Assembly (NCBI GenBank): GCA_021234155.1
Contig: JAJEKV010000058.1
Location: forward strand, 507,814-571,813
Origin: Isoetes taiwanensis
Lineage: Eukaryota; Streptophyta; Lycopodiopsida; Isoetales; Isoetaceae
Reading direction: 5' to 3'
Length of the DNA: 64,000 bases
Position 1 is the stretch's first letter. Every line of letters begins with the position of its first letter. Shown here piece by piece: positions 1 through 12,668 of the stretch. The notes below the pieces were generated by a model. The model searched no databases and was not told where the DNA came from. It saw only the letters and a list, made by a program, of their open reading frames with translations. The position numbers and the translations under genes were made by a program.

Positions 1-960
1 GACGGACTTCCTCCTGAATTTCACCGTCATTTCTGGGAGACCATGAAGGATGACTTCATGAGATTTATCAATGGTTTCTGGGCCACTAATCATTTACATA
101 CCTCCATCTCTAGTGGTTTAATTTCCCTTATTCCAAAAGTGGATTTTCCCTCTCATTTTTTTGATTGGAGGCCTATCTTCCTTTGTAATGCTTCCTACAA
201 AATCTGTGCTAAAATTATTGCTTTGAGAATCAAGCCTCATCTTCAAACTAAATATTAGCCCCGAATCACCGGCTTTTCTCTCTAATAGATACATTTTAGA
301 CAATTGTATCCTGTATATGAAGGGTCTCAAGATTGGAATAAAGTTAGTGGTCAGAATTGTGTGCTCTTTAAATTGGATTTTAAAAGAGCCTTTGATACTA
401 TCTCTTAGGATTTTATTGATTGTGCTATAACTAAGTTTGGCTTCTGCTAAGCTTTAGGTAGCTCATGATGGGCCTTTAACCTGTGGCTAGCTTTGTTGTT
501 CTCATTAATAGCTCCCTTCCAGCCTTCTTTTCCTCTTCAAAGAGAGTCGACATGAGTTGCCCCCTACCCCCTTTTTACTTCAAGCCCCCTACTTCAAAGA
601 GGAGTCGATTGGGTTGACCAAAGCTGTGCTTTACCTTAAGGATCAAAACGTTGAATGCTTGAATCTACCTAATAGTGGCAATAGTCTTTCTATCCTTCAG
701 TATGCTGATGACACTTTCTGCTTCCTAAAGGTTAATGATCATAATATCTCTTTCTTTCTTGGATATTCTCGGGCTAATTTTTGATGCCTCGTGGATTTTT
801 CTAAACCCGCTAAAAACTATCATTATTGAGGATTCTCGATTTAAATTTCATTGTTGGCATTGAGGTGCTTAAAACTAATGTTGCTTCTAAACTCAATATC
901 AAAGGTCTCTCTCTCTTGATCCCAATTCAAATGTCTTTGGTCTCCCATCATTGAGAAAAT
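1..960 (+). pseudogene. L1-type LINE reverse transcriptase fragment (left copy)
   Basis: Translated pieces in several frames match the middle of a plant L1 ORF2: a DGLPPEF-like start, then DWRPIFLCNASYKICAKI, a FKLDFKRAFDTIS-like stretch and the catalytic box LQYADDTF near 700-715. Stops and frameshifts are frequent, so no product is expected. The 5' part of the element is missing because the window begins inside it; the fuller copy is at 22,446-24,640. The position of the 3' end is not clear. Confidence 0.85.
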
Positions 961-2775
961 TAGAAAGAAGCTAAACCTTTATAAGGATTGTTTGAGCCTT
1001 GCTGGCAGTGGCCTAGTTCCTTTAACCAATCTTTAAAATTATGCATTAATTTTATGCATGAATAGGTAGCAGGATGCTTAGTTCTAGTTTGTAAAACATA
1101 ATGACTAGTTCTGGTTTGAAAAACTGAAGATTCGGCCTGATTGCCATTCATATATGGATTTAGTATGGACATAGAATGTGTTAACTTTGACATTTCTATG
1201 TATAAAGCTGCAGAGGATTGAAGGTTATCTTTCCACTAAATCTAAGTAATATGGTTGTATTAGTTCAGCAAAAAAACCATTAAAACAAGTCTAGTTACAT
1301 GGTTGTTATTAGTTTTATCTTATGTCGCCCAAAGCTTGCGCTCAAATGGTAATATGAGTGTAAAACATGGCTGGACAAAGTCTTTAAGTGATTTTTTTTT
1401 TTTTTTCTAGCAAGCTTTTACTGAACAAGAGCAAAATGCACATTGGATGAAGGTCGAAAAGCCAAGAATACCCAATGTACCTTTTGGCCCTTGCTGTTTT
1501 ACCATTACCATGCTAATTCAATATTGGTTAGCTGCAGGTACATGGTATTCTTCTCCTACTGTGCTTTTGTGTTGTTATGGGAGGTGTTAGCTAAAAGAGA
1601 ACATGGATCAAACAAAAGGACATGACTGAAGCAACTTGCATTTACCACTGAACTTTACTTTTTTTACCAAAACCTTGTTTAACAAGCTACCGCGGGTCGA
1701 AGTCCCATATGCCTTTTATTTCCCCCTACTATGATATTGAAAGTTTTTGCAATTGTTTCTATTGGTGGCACCGGTATAATTGGATACTGTAGTTGTGAAG
1801 ATGCATTTAAGTTGCAAATGCTATGTGCCTAAATTGTATGCGGAAACGGGAGTTTCCATGCTCATTTTGTACCACTGTTATGATAATATACAATAACCTC
1901 ATTCTAGAAATACAAGGTGGAATAATTTACAGTTAAGTTATGCTGTGGTAAAATAGGTCCTGTACAGGCATACCCCACAAACGAGGATCGCTATGTATGG
2001 TCCAAATCGAGGAATAAAGGGGTTATATGCCCATCCGATAGCTCTCGATGCTCGGAGTAACCCCCCGTGTGAATATGCACCCAAACCAAAGGGGGTTTCA
2101 AAGGGATTTTAATTTAAATGTGTTGCATGCAATAGTTTGTGTTAATAATGTTAATGGTAGTTGTTGTGTGTTGGTTGTCATATTGAAAAAAAAATTGGGC
2201 CCTTCGGGCCATAACTAAAGCAAACATAGCTAAACTTTATGGGTTTAAATACTAATTACTAAGAAGCACAATAATATCAAGACAAACAAATTATTTCTAT
2301 CGCAAACAACTATGAGTATATTTTGTGTAATCATTAGGACAAGTACACGTTCTCGGAATTGAACAAGTGGAAATCTATCAACAACAATATTGATTGATAT
2401 TTTTCTTTTCAGACCAGAGTCAATGCTCTGGTTTGTTTGGTGCACATGGATCTTGCTATGCTCAAGCAAGATTAATACATACTTTCCACATGTGTGCATA
2501 GTGGTCCACCCATGCAGAATACTCTCAACCTCCTAGCTTCTGAATGGCTTCACCATGACAATCATGACAACCTGCACCATGACAAGCATATAACAACTTG
2601 TACCATGACAGGATTTGGCCCATTTGGACCAAAACAAACTGCAGGTCCCGAATTAACTACATACTAAATCTGCAAGCAGCAAATAAAAAGATCCTTCTTA
2701 CTTATAGGAGTTTGTCCCGCGTGCACAACTTAAGGCATTGTTAGAGTAACAAACAAGTATATGGAATTGAATACT
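961..2775. other. Non-coding part of the duplication, left copy
   Basis: No gene recognised. It holds short ORFs without family resemblance and a GC-rich hairpin-like motif (GGGCCCTTCGGGCC) near 2,197. The equivalent right-copy segment carries an extra tandem unit at about 25,893-26,112. Confidence 0.5.
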
Positions 2776-3660
2776 TGGAAGATGAACATACACCAAGTGT
2801 TCTTGTGATTTGGCCCTGTACTCTATGAACTACATAGCCAAGAGCTGATGGAGTCAACAATGATCTAGAATTATATGTTGGTGCATTTGTTAATCGGGTG
2901 CTACCGGTAAGGTGTTGCTCCTACGGTTTGTGTAGCTTCGCGAATTGGTATAGCCGCCGGTATTGGCATGGCTCCCACCGTTGTTCATGTTGTAGCAGCT
3001 TAAAGGTTCTCAAGATCCAGGAAGTTTACATTTACTTCCTCAAGACCCGCATCTAAAACACCTAGAGTAAAACCGGCCCCGCCGATGATAAAAGTATCTC
3101 AGACTTAGAGAATAAAAGTATAATGCATTCTCGTGAGAAGATGCACACATATACAAAACCACCATTCTTAAAAAACGGAAGATTCCGCGATCAAAGGTGC
3201 CAATACATGCTACTCACCAATCCATTATTATAAGCTTACAAAAGGATGTTTCATTATAATTGCATTGCATAGGGAATAATACAGTTTGGAAGAATGAGAC
3301 ATAATTTGCATGCATAGCCAAATACGTTTATTTCTATCTGAAATGGATAAGCATTCCAAGTAAAGCATAAAGATATAATACATAGGGAGGCAAAAGGGTT
3401 TTCAACTTCTATTTCCTACATCTAATTTCTTATCATTCTCGTAAAAGATTTGTTCTATCCGGGTTCCTCATCCCACATGTGCATTTAGAGAAAAATGGCC
3501 TATCGGCCTCACCATGACTTTCTAAGAGTGGTTTTATTCTATTGGAATAAGCCAGCAACACATCTCCATCGAAAGCATTCCTGTGGCAAATCAGATTCTG
3601 GACTACCAAGTCAGATGCAGTCGCTTGAATATCTAGCATAATATCTAGAGGTTCTTTAAA
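2776..3660. repeat. Dispersed repeat present three times, copy 1
   Basis: Homologous to about 26,725-27,590 and to 49,196-50,100. Near 2,880-3,070 all three copies carry a decayed coding segment rich in Gly, Ala and Val (VAPTVCV...GIAAGIGMAP). In this copy and in the second the frame is disturbed exactly where the third copy reads CAG or CTG. The family is not recognised. Confidence 0.85.
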
Positions 3661-6414
3661 AAGCCACAATCGCTTACAAATCCAATCAAAGGTGGGACGA
3701 GAGTTTTACAATATGGTCTTGTCTGCAGGATATTAGTAGAATCTAGTGACCGCCTTTTACAACTACATTTGTTGGACCGTGAATCACGTAAAAACAAGAC
3801 AGAATCACGGACTAGGAAAGCCGTGGTTGCATATAGTTTTCTAAATAGAAAGGATACATGCTCGATCTAGAAGAAAAATACTTTGAATCTTAATGGGAAA
3901 AAAATTCTCAACAGCAGACTTTTTGTGGAGCTTCGTAATCGTGAAGAAAGGCTAGAAATATCCCATATCGGGATTGTCCCACGACCGGGCTGAAGTTTTT
4001 CTAAACATATCTAGGAAGGCTTAAGCTTGAAGCTTTCTTGGCGTAGATTAAGTGGTTTTACCAGAATCTACATGTTCCTCGCTTGGCCGAAAACCCTCTT
4101 GGTTTGATGAAACGCGGAGTCCGCTTTGATCTTTCCCGATGACTCTAGCCCCGCCCCAAAAAGAACAATTACTCTAAAATATTTGTCTCAATCTTGCACT
4201 TCTTCCTCTATCCCAGTCTTGCACTTCTTCCTATATGTGAAATCTAAAAAGTAGTAGCCGTGCATAGGGTTCTCAATAACCCTAGCTCGCTACCAAGCAG
4301 CCTGGTGCACTCCTCAAGCACAACAATTTAGGGTCGAACAATCGAGAACAATATTTTTGTTAAGAAAAGAATCAGCCATGAATAAAGTCCCCACTTTGAA
4401 ATCCTAAAACAATTTTATCGACATCCGTGATGGCTCCAAAACCCATGACCATAGGATTGCATTTTTATTCAAAATCAACGGCCAGTAAAAGAGTGCACTC
4501 TAGATATACCGCTTAGTACATCCGCATCTAATACAAAGAATGAAATCATAGTAAAACCATGTCGTAAAAGGTATAAAAACACAAAAGTAACCCCCCGTTA
4601 TTATGCTAGATATTTGCTTACGAGTGTTCACATGCTGAAATTCTATAAAAAAAAGGTATTTTGGAAAGAATAAGCAAAATAAAGGGAAAGATGTCTTATT
4701 AATGGTCTTGTAGCAAATATTGAAAGATTAGGCATTGCATATGCACTTACGTGATGAAAGCATTTCGTAGCTTTAAAATAAGTGGTTAAAGTAAGGGATA
4801 AGTGATCATTGGTAAGGTCATATAAGGAATAGTGATCTTACAAAGACATGAAGTGGGAAAATTTGTTAAAGTGGACACGCTTTATAAACATGCATGGAAA
4901 CATGCATTGCTAAAAGATTTATATGCAAGGCTTGTATTCCGGGCCATTGATTCAATTCACTTGTTCATAAAGTTGAGATCATAATATGGGTTAAAAAAAA
5001 AAAAAAAAAGTTTTGGTACTTCCGCCATTGTTTAATGCCCCATCTTTAACGAGCTCGGTTAAATGTATGGAATGATAAGGCTACTGCGGGATTGATTGAT
5101 GTAGCTAGAATTGCTAGTAGGGTTGTTGTCTGTACTAGTTGGCTCTGTTTTTTTTTTTTTCACAGATCGAAATCCCCTATTCATGCATCCGACTCGCCTA
5201 GATGTAGAAGTCGCGGATCCCTCGCCGTGGGTCATGCAAGATGTGGCCACTAGAGATTGCGAGAGCCCCATGAGAGTGGCAGCTCCCCCACATGCTTCTC
5301 TAAGATCAGATCCTCAGTTGCTTTATTTGTTAGATCAATCGATGCCCTGTAGTGTATAAATTTCTTGTTGCGCACCTATTCTCCAACTCTCGGGCCATGG
5401 CAAGACCTTTGGGCCTCCCAGGTGTATTTGATTCTATCCGAAAGTGCAAACCTTATCATGTTCTTATGAGGTCGGGCCAAGGAGTTGTCGGCCGTGGGTA
5501 GCGTGGATGCAGCCGGGCACCCTCCCCCGAAAAGTACCGCTATTGCATAATGCAAGGCCCCTGGGGGTTTCAGGTGCTTGTTGAGAATGACAACTTTCAT
5601 GGTAGCACGTTCATGGAGCAGCCAGAACCCCTTGTGCCGATGCGAGCCAAAGGAAGAAAGTGTGGAGGGAGTGGAAAGGAGGCATGTCGATAAGGGATGG
5701 ATTTGTAGAGCCATTATGTTTGTTCGAGGATAGAGGGTCGTGGAAGGTGGATTTTGGAGGGAAGAAACCCTCGGTTAGCCAAGAGGGTGGAAGAACAAGA
5801 GGCCAAGGATGAGCCGGGTGGTCCGGGCAAGAGATGAGCCTTTGTTCTCTTGACGTTAGTGCGATTAGTATAGGCGCATTTAGATGTTAGGAAAGCATTG
5901 TATGTGTATGTGTGCAAATTCCTAGATGAAGAATGCATCTTCGTATGGTGAGCCAGAACGTGGTTCTTGAGTTAGATCACGGCACATCCAATGTGTTCTT
6001 CGAAGTTGATGTGAGCAAACTTAGCAATCCCGCCACAATGAACGGAAGTCAAGAAATACCTTTGGTTGGGGAAATACAAGCCCGGCTGGGGAATTATTAT
6101 ATGCAAGGCTTTGAAGGACATGAAGTTGTAATCGTTATTTAGAGTATGATTGGCTATTGCATGAAAGACTTGAGGAAGATGCATTTTAGGCAAAGATGTG
6201 AAGAATGTCACCGCAGAAAGCAAAATGGAAAGGAGGAGAAAGTTGTATGCATTATATATACCGGAAGTATCAAGTCATGTGTGGCATTGATAACCGAATC
6301 TATTGGCTAGAGTTTTCCACTTTGTTCCAGATCATGGCAAACCGCTAGTTTCCGTGGAGCAAGTCGCGGATCGCCATGCTAAGAACACATAAGTTTGTTT
6401 TGAGCAAAGACACG
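3661..6414. other. Unrecognised sequence with decayed coding remnant, left copy
   Basis: 3,661-5,100 holds nothing recognisable. From about 5,110 to 6,400 a plus-strand coding remnant is suggested by continuous amino-acid similarity to the right copy at 29,044-30,330, spread over several frames. Common pieces are LSNPATMN and NYYMQGFEGHEV. No known family could be assigned. Confidence 0.4.
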
Positions 6415-9400
6415 GGTGTTGCCCATCGCTGTTGTCGCACGCCGCACGCCAGTAATTTATACCGGCACTGGTATGTATTTAACATACTAATACGTGATTC
6501 CATACCTCCTAGTTTAAAAGTACTTTAAATATGTTTTTCGTGATTTGTTAAATACTTGTAAAATACGATAATAATGCATTCTAACGTGATAGTAACGCTA
6601 AGTACTTCATGCCAATTTTAAAAAATGGGCTTCTAAATCCCTAAAATAGTCGCAGAATTACAATGGATTTTCATTTCAAGCAATAGATCATACCTATAGT
6701 CTCCATAAATAATTGTTTTCTCAAAACTTTAGCTAAGAGTAGCTATATTTAATGTTTGCATTCTTCATAATGAAACTTAAGTTTGAAAGCTTAAACAAAA
6801 TATGCTTAAAATAATAAGAAAAAAAGAGAATCGATCAAAGTCCATCATCCCTTCCTCCTCCTCACATCTTCATCCCGACTTATTTCCAACTCCTATTTCC
6901 GTGAGACATTCTTGAATATTTTTGGTACAAAGATCCCAATATTTGCTCTACATTGTGTGGCATTGTTCTCTCACTTGATCAAAACCGAATATTGAAGGAA
7001 AAACGTGACTTGAAATATAAAATCGACTTGAAATATAAAATCAAAATTGATGTACAAAAATCGAACTTGTAAAATCGTAATTGATGTACAATAATTTGTG
7101 TAGCAATAATTACTTGCTATTACATAAAGTAGCCGCATTGCATAATCAATCCTTTACCCGGTTATTTCATAAAGTAGCAACACGTAAATACAGAAGCACA
7201 AATAACAAGAGCCTTTCTAGTCATTCACAGCCCTTCATAAAGCAAGAGTATAGGAAACATACAAAGGCATAACATAGTGTTTTCAATCATGTACACGTGA
7301 TCTACTTTGCTCACTTGCACTTGTCAAAGATCGACGCTAAACCCGAGTAGCCAAATTGCCTAGCTCCACTTATTCTAAAATAGAAACCAGGTCCGGGGCT
7401 CTAGATTCCATGTAAAATTCAAGTACAATGTGTAAAAAAGCAAAACAACCATTAGAAGAAGACGCAAGGCTTACACATGTCATATCTCGGGCTCTTAGTT
7501 AACGCTACAAAAGGAACAAGCCAACCGGCCGGGTATGTGATCTTGTAGGCTTTTATGCAAATGCCTTAGGTCAACCATTTGATCTACAAGAAGTACAAAT
7601 AACAAGAGCCTCTCTAGCTGGTCAAATTTTCTATTCAAGGTTACAAAGTGGCTAATGGATGTATCCTCATTGCTTAACAACATAAAAATCATACCGTGCA
7701 ATGTAACACTCTCAATCTCCTACACGCCTATGCTCGCTCAACTCCACATGTCAAAGACTAAATTAAACCGAATGGCCACCGCCTAGCTTTAGATGTAAAA
7801 GGGCGGGCATTAAACGGAATAGCATTTTGGTTGCCAAAGAATATGTCATTCGCTATCAAAGTTGAGGCAACCAAGCACTCAAAATGTAGGCAATAATTGA
7901 AAACACACATGGCAAAGACACTTTTCTCGCCAATTGCCTCCATAAGGCCCGTGGAGTTTGAAACAGATCAACCATTTCATAGTCGTCTCCTATGCAAGAT
8001 AGCAATAGGGCTATTGCCACGCATATTCAATAGCATCCCTCGCCATGGCGCCAAGATTTCTTCCTTCTTCCATGTGCCACATATTGGCAATCTTAATTCA
8101 TAATATCTATGGCAATCAATTAGGCAACAAAGGGTGCTTAATCTCCTGCCCTAATTAAAACGTAGAGGCAAGTTATTGCATGCTTTATGTACTTGCATTG
8201 CATGGCCCCACAATAAGATAGTATGTATAGCGCTTTGAAGCAAAAGTCCAAGATTTACCCCGATAAAGAATCGTAACTCAACTCCATGAGCGTACCATAG
8301 TGCCTTTGACATTGCGTTTGTGCTCCCAATTCTAACTTCATTTCTTGTTTGAAAAACTCAACAAGAAAACAAAATAACCACGCTTCAGAGCTTTTCATTA
8401 TCATTCATAAAAGTAAATTAAACTTAAACTTTGTTTCAGGTATTCTATTATTCCCACATAAAAACTCACTTTGAAGCCATGGGTTGTACCGCACAAGGAT
8501 AGGGACCAATAAATTTCCGCTAGAGGCAAGCACTGCTCAACAAAAAGATGGACATGTCCCTCCTCGATCTTTCACCGCTTCATGTGTGTTCCAAATCTAA
8601 ATCCAAACAAAAAAACTTAGAGATGATGCCAAATTATCTTACCAAAAGGTAAGGTGCACCATGAACTTTGAGTAAGGCAAGAAAACTAAACTCGGCTGCA
8701 CTTGAGAGTGATCACATCAAGAACCCGCCGTAAATGAAAGGGGACTTACAAAGGCTTCGGTAGTTGGAAAAATAGATGCAATATTTAGAAGCCTGCATGA
8801 CTTTGGAGACAGTGGTCTCTATTTATCAAATAAGCGCTTAGCCCGCCACTCAAGACAAGTTTCAGAGATCAAAAAAAAACTTGAGTTTTAATCTATATAA
8901 ACTTAAAATGAATACTTTTTAAAATACTTACACCACTAGGAAAACCCTCCAAAACTCTCTTTCGACCGCCCCTGCACTCCAAAGCAAGTCAAAATACCTA
9001 AAATGGTAAGTGAGCTACAATTTTTTTCTGGGAAGAACTTATAAGAATTGCCGGAACTAAGAAACTAAGGTGCTTACCAAGAGTAGGGTTGAAGTTACTA
9101 GCCTTTCTTCCCGAGAAAACCAATGGAGCCAAAACACAGACAACGAAAGCAAGCAAACTATCGGAATGGGTAACCCTATTCCTTTTAGGGTAGTAAAGGA
9201 AAGAGGAAAAAAAAGAGGGAAAAGAGACGAGGGTTTTGTTTTTCCCCTGTTTTTTTTTAATCTAAATGTCATTTTCTACCGGTTTTTTATTTAAGGCATT
9301 TGAGGTTTTTTTTTATTAAATAATCTATAATGCATTTTCGGACCAATACGCTATACTTATTAAACAAAAATGATTGGAAATTTGGCAAAGTAACTTTAAG

Positions 9401-9707
9401 GTATAGTGCACGTGATAGTACTATGCAAGAGGTATTATAATGCACTCCATAGGTAAAATACGCTGCACGCAGAACAAACACTGCTGCTCCATGAATTGCT
9501 TCTCTCATATCGCAGCAATGTGGAGACGGCTTGGAGGTCACACTCAACTGGAAGTGCTCTATTCGAGATGTAATGGCCACTATCTTTGGCACACTCCTTG
9601 GAATTGTCCCTATGGAGAAGGTGGGAAAAGGAGGACGATATTTGGGATGAAGTACAAACTCCCATGAAGAAACAAATGATGAGGAGCACTTGGCGTCTTT
9701 GAGGAAA
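6415..9707. mobile_element. TACGTA-rich TIR element, truncated left copy
   Basis: Corresponds to 30,386-33,650 of the intact-ended right copy. The left terminal region is strongly altered: where the right copy reads CAGGTACGT repeats, this copy reads CGCACGC-like sequence. The right end is missing because the segmental duplication stops at about 9,707. Confidence 0.6.
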
Positions 9708-11189
9708 CTTTTTTAGATCTACTCTGGAGCATGCTACATATGGCTCTGGGATATACCCCCTTCCCAATACAAGAGGAGCAAACACATGATCAGCCATCAT
9801 CACATAATCATCACATCATGAGAATAATCATGAAGAACATCTTAACCTAATCCTTTTTAACTAACTAATGGTTAGGGTTCCTTGATTAAAGGTTTCAAGA
9901 TGTTATTGAATATGGGATTCTAGAGATGGCTCTACTCTAGATACAAGATACTAGCACATACGGAATGCTAATTCGGATGAGCTATCCTAACTACTATCCT
10001 ACATACACGCTCCTGAAGCTCTCCCTCGGATCAGTGTGCCTCCATGGTCTCCGAGCTCACGGATGCAGCTCTACTCCAGAGCAGAGAGTCTACCTGCTTT
10101 GGAGACTCTTTGCACGGTCTATGCCACAACAAGCGATGTTGAAAGCGGGGTTTCGAGCGAGTAGAATGAGTCTCTCGGGTGCTAGGGCTGGAAAGGGTCT
10201 AGGGTTAGGGTTTATGCCTATATAAGTTAGGTCCACCTAGGATGCCACGTGGCACCAATCAGGTGAGTCCTGTGTGGCGGTGCCCCAATAGGTTAAGGCC
10301 CGCGTGGATAATGGCTTAACCTATGGTTGGCTAGTTATGAGAATAACTTAGCCATGCCGTACAGATGCCACAACCTATGGTATACAAGGCTATGAAGATA
10401 GACTTGTATAGTAGCCAGGATCGAGGAATATACGTATTTATAGCGTATATTCCCACGGACCCGTCACATTACCACAACCAAGCTCATGGTCATGGGTGGA
10501 GTAACTGCGTCTCCGCATCGTTCATCATTTTAGAATCATAGTGAATCTACTTTTCCTTCTTGCATTAGGACTTCTCGGGTTGCAATCTTACTAGTGTTAA
10601 GTTGCTTTCACGAGTTTGTCCTCCGATCTTGTCCTTCTTTGATCTGGCAAGGGAGGCTGGAACCATCATCAATGTTTCTTTCATTTCTCGAAGCATACTT
10701 GGATTTATCTTCCCAATGCTTCTTCCAATCTCCGATCGTCTCATTTTTGTGAGCTACTAATAGAAAGGTTATTCTGTTCTAGCTTATAGCCATCACTTTA
10801 TTAAGAGGCCTTATGATACATCATTGTTGGAGTTTGCTTGTGCATCTCTCCCCGTAATCCATCGGCTCAAGATGTATTTTTATCTGGGTTCAACATAATT
10901 TTCTTGGCAAATCTTGTCGGGCTATGATCGTTTTGAGATTCGAGATGGTTGTTGTTTTCGCGATGGACTTCTATCGTTCGGATGGTGCTTCTAGGCTTGA
11001 GGTTGTCCAAGTTTGCCATGACTCACCTATAGCCCGAGGAGACTTTAGAAGCGGCCAAAACCTTTGAACTTATTAGTTGAGAGTATTGGTGGCACAGGCT
11101 CTGCCTTTTCTAAAAGCTTTCACCCAATCTGTGATGTTAAGTTGCTCGAGCAAGGTTAGAGATATCTTCCTCATGATCTTCTTGACCAC
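9708..11189 (+). other. Unique region, possible decayed LTR
   Basis: No gene recognised. A TATA-like CCTATATAAG near 10,218, preceded by GGGTTAGGGTTT, could be the promoter of a decayed LTR belonging to the gypsy relic just downstream. Neither LTR boundaries nor a primer-binding site were identified, so this is inference only. Confidence 0.3.
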
Positions 11190-12085
11190 TATTGAGATGA
11201 ACCTTGGATGAGTATTTACGTAGATTTTTATTAGGGTTGCCACTCTCAGGGGTCATCATCATGGCGTTGTTGGTAAACTTCTCTAAGATGGCTCATTTTA
11301 CTATCACCAGCGAGGGAATAACTGATCTTCTTCTTCGTGAAGTAGTCAGACTTCATAGATTATTAGATACTATTGCCAATGATCGTTACCCTTAGTTTTT
11401 TGGAAATAGCTTTTAGAGTTATTGTATATTGATCACCCACTAATCTACGGTCATCATCCAAAAAGCGGTAATGGGCAAAAGCGGGCGCGCACTAATCGGA
11501 GACTCTAAAAAGGTATTTGATGTATGGGCAAGCATCGCACACTAATCAGACTCTAAAAGAGTATTTGATGTGCTTTATCAGTTACTAGCAGGATGATTGG
11601 GTCAATCATCTTCCATTAGCTGAGTTTACCTATAATAATTAAGTACATGCTTCCATTGGGCAGACTCCATTCTTTTTAATCTTGCCCGGCATCCTCGTTG
11701 GTCCCTTAGTCTTTGTTGGAAGTGACTCTATCTTCCTACTACCAATTTTTTTGATTTGAGAAACTCCAAGCTATTTAATCGGATCTTCAATACCATCTTC
11801 TTTGGTAGCATAAATGCTTTATCGGCATTATGTTGATTTATATCGTACAAGAAGTTTCTCGTTTCATGTTGGTGACCTTTTACGGCTTCTACATAGAGAT
11901 CTTAGGTACTTCCGTCCACGGGATAAGCTTGACTATTGTCGCCTTGGCCCTTACCAAATCACGGCTCGGATCAGCGATTGTGGCATTCCATTCGAGGTAC
12001 CTCTAGCTATTCATTTTATATCTAGTATTTCATATTTCTCTATTGGAGCCCTAACACACCTATTCCCTTCCCCGGTGGTGTTCCT
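11190..12085 (+). pseudogene. Ty3/gypsy integrase relic (chromovirus-like)
   Basis: Fragments of a gypsy polyprotein in order: an integrase core piece (KMAHFTITSEGIT...FLLREVVRLH-like), a broken segment, HLPLAEFTYNN followed by VHASIGQTPFF, and the post-integrase module (FHVGDLLRL...KLDYCRLGPYQITARIS, 11,814-12,000) that precedes the chromodomain in chromoviruses. Many stops and frameshifts and a partial internal repeat (GGTATTTGATG at 11,512 and a similar stretch near 11,560) show that it is dead. Gag, protease, RT and both LTRs are not visible nearby. Confidence 0.85.
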
Positions 12086-12668
12086 CCCGCAGCCCTTTTT
12101 TTGAACTTTTTTGTTGAACTTTCTCCTTTTAAATGATTTAAGGACCTACATATTGAAGAAAGCATAGATCGGCGGTTGGAGAACAAGCCATTTTGCATTG
12201 TTCTTGCAGATCTTGAAGATTTTGCAACTTAGGGCATAGGTCCAGCATATATCTTGAAGATTTCTTCTGTTTCTAACTCATTCCAGCAAGCTTAAAGACA
12301 CTTCACTCGCTGTTATTTGTTGAATGCTTGTTTTTACCGGCTAAAGCGGAACCACAACCAACTTCCATTCAGGTGATGTAGGGGAGGGCGTGGCCGAATA
12401 GGAATGCACACCAGAAGACAACATTATGCGAACTTCCATGTTGTATGCGTAAAAGCCAAACTAGCATCTATAGGGGCAATTGATATTCTCTATTACTGCT
12501 CAAGACATGTGGGAGCTATGAAAATGCTTCAGGGATCGAATATTTGTTAATATATTGTATTGTATATAGAGCATCTACAATGGTGAAATGCCACAAATCT
12601 AAGGATGGCATAAAAAACTCGTTTATTTATGGTCCGAACATTTTGCAAGAAATGGGCGGCAAAGGGGC
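12086..12668. other. Upstream region of the thioredoxin reductase
   Basis: No gene seen. The motif GAGCATCTACAATGGTGAAA near 12,568 resembles termini of small plant inverted-repeat elements found in promoters, but no second terminus was found. Confidence 0.3.

Larger units (their letters stand above)
1..9707. repeat. Segmental duplication, left copy
   Basis: Collinear with 23,838-33,650 over its whole length, in the same orientation. Similarity starts at or before base 1 and stops abruptly near 9,707, inside a TIR-bounded element. It contains an L1 relic, about 5 kb of unrecognised sequence, a decayed coding stretch and most of the TACGTA-rich element. The L1 parts share inactivating stops in both copies, for example the TAG in the motif following DTIS near 408, so the duplication postdates death of the LINE. 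Differences from the partner cluster at CAG/CTG and CG sites. Confidence 0.93.
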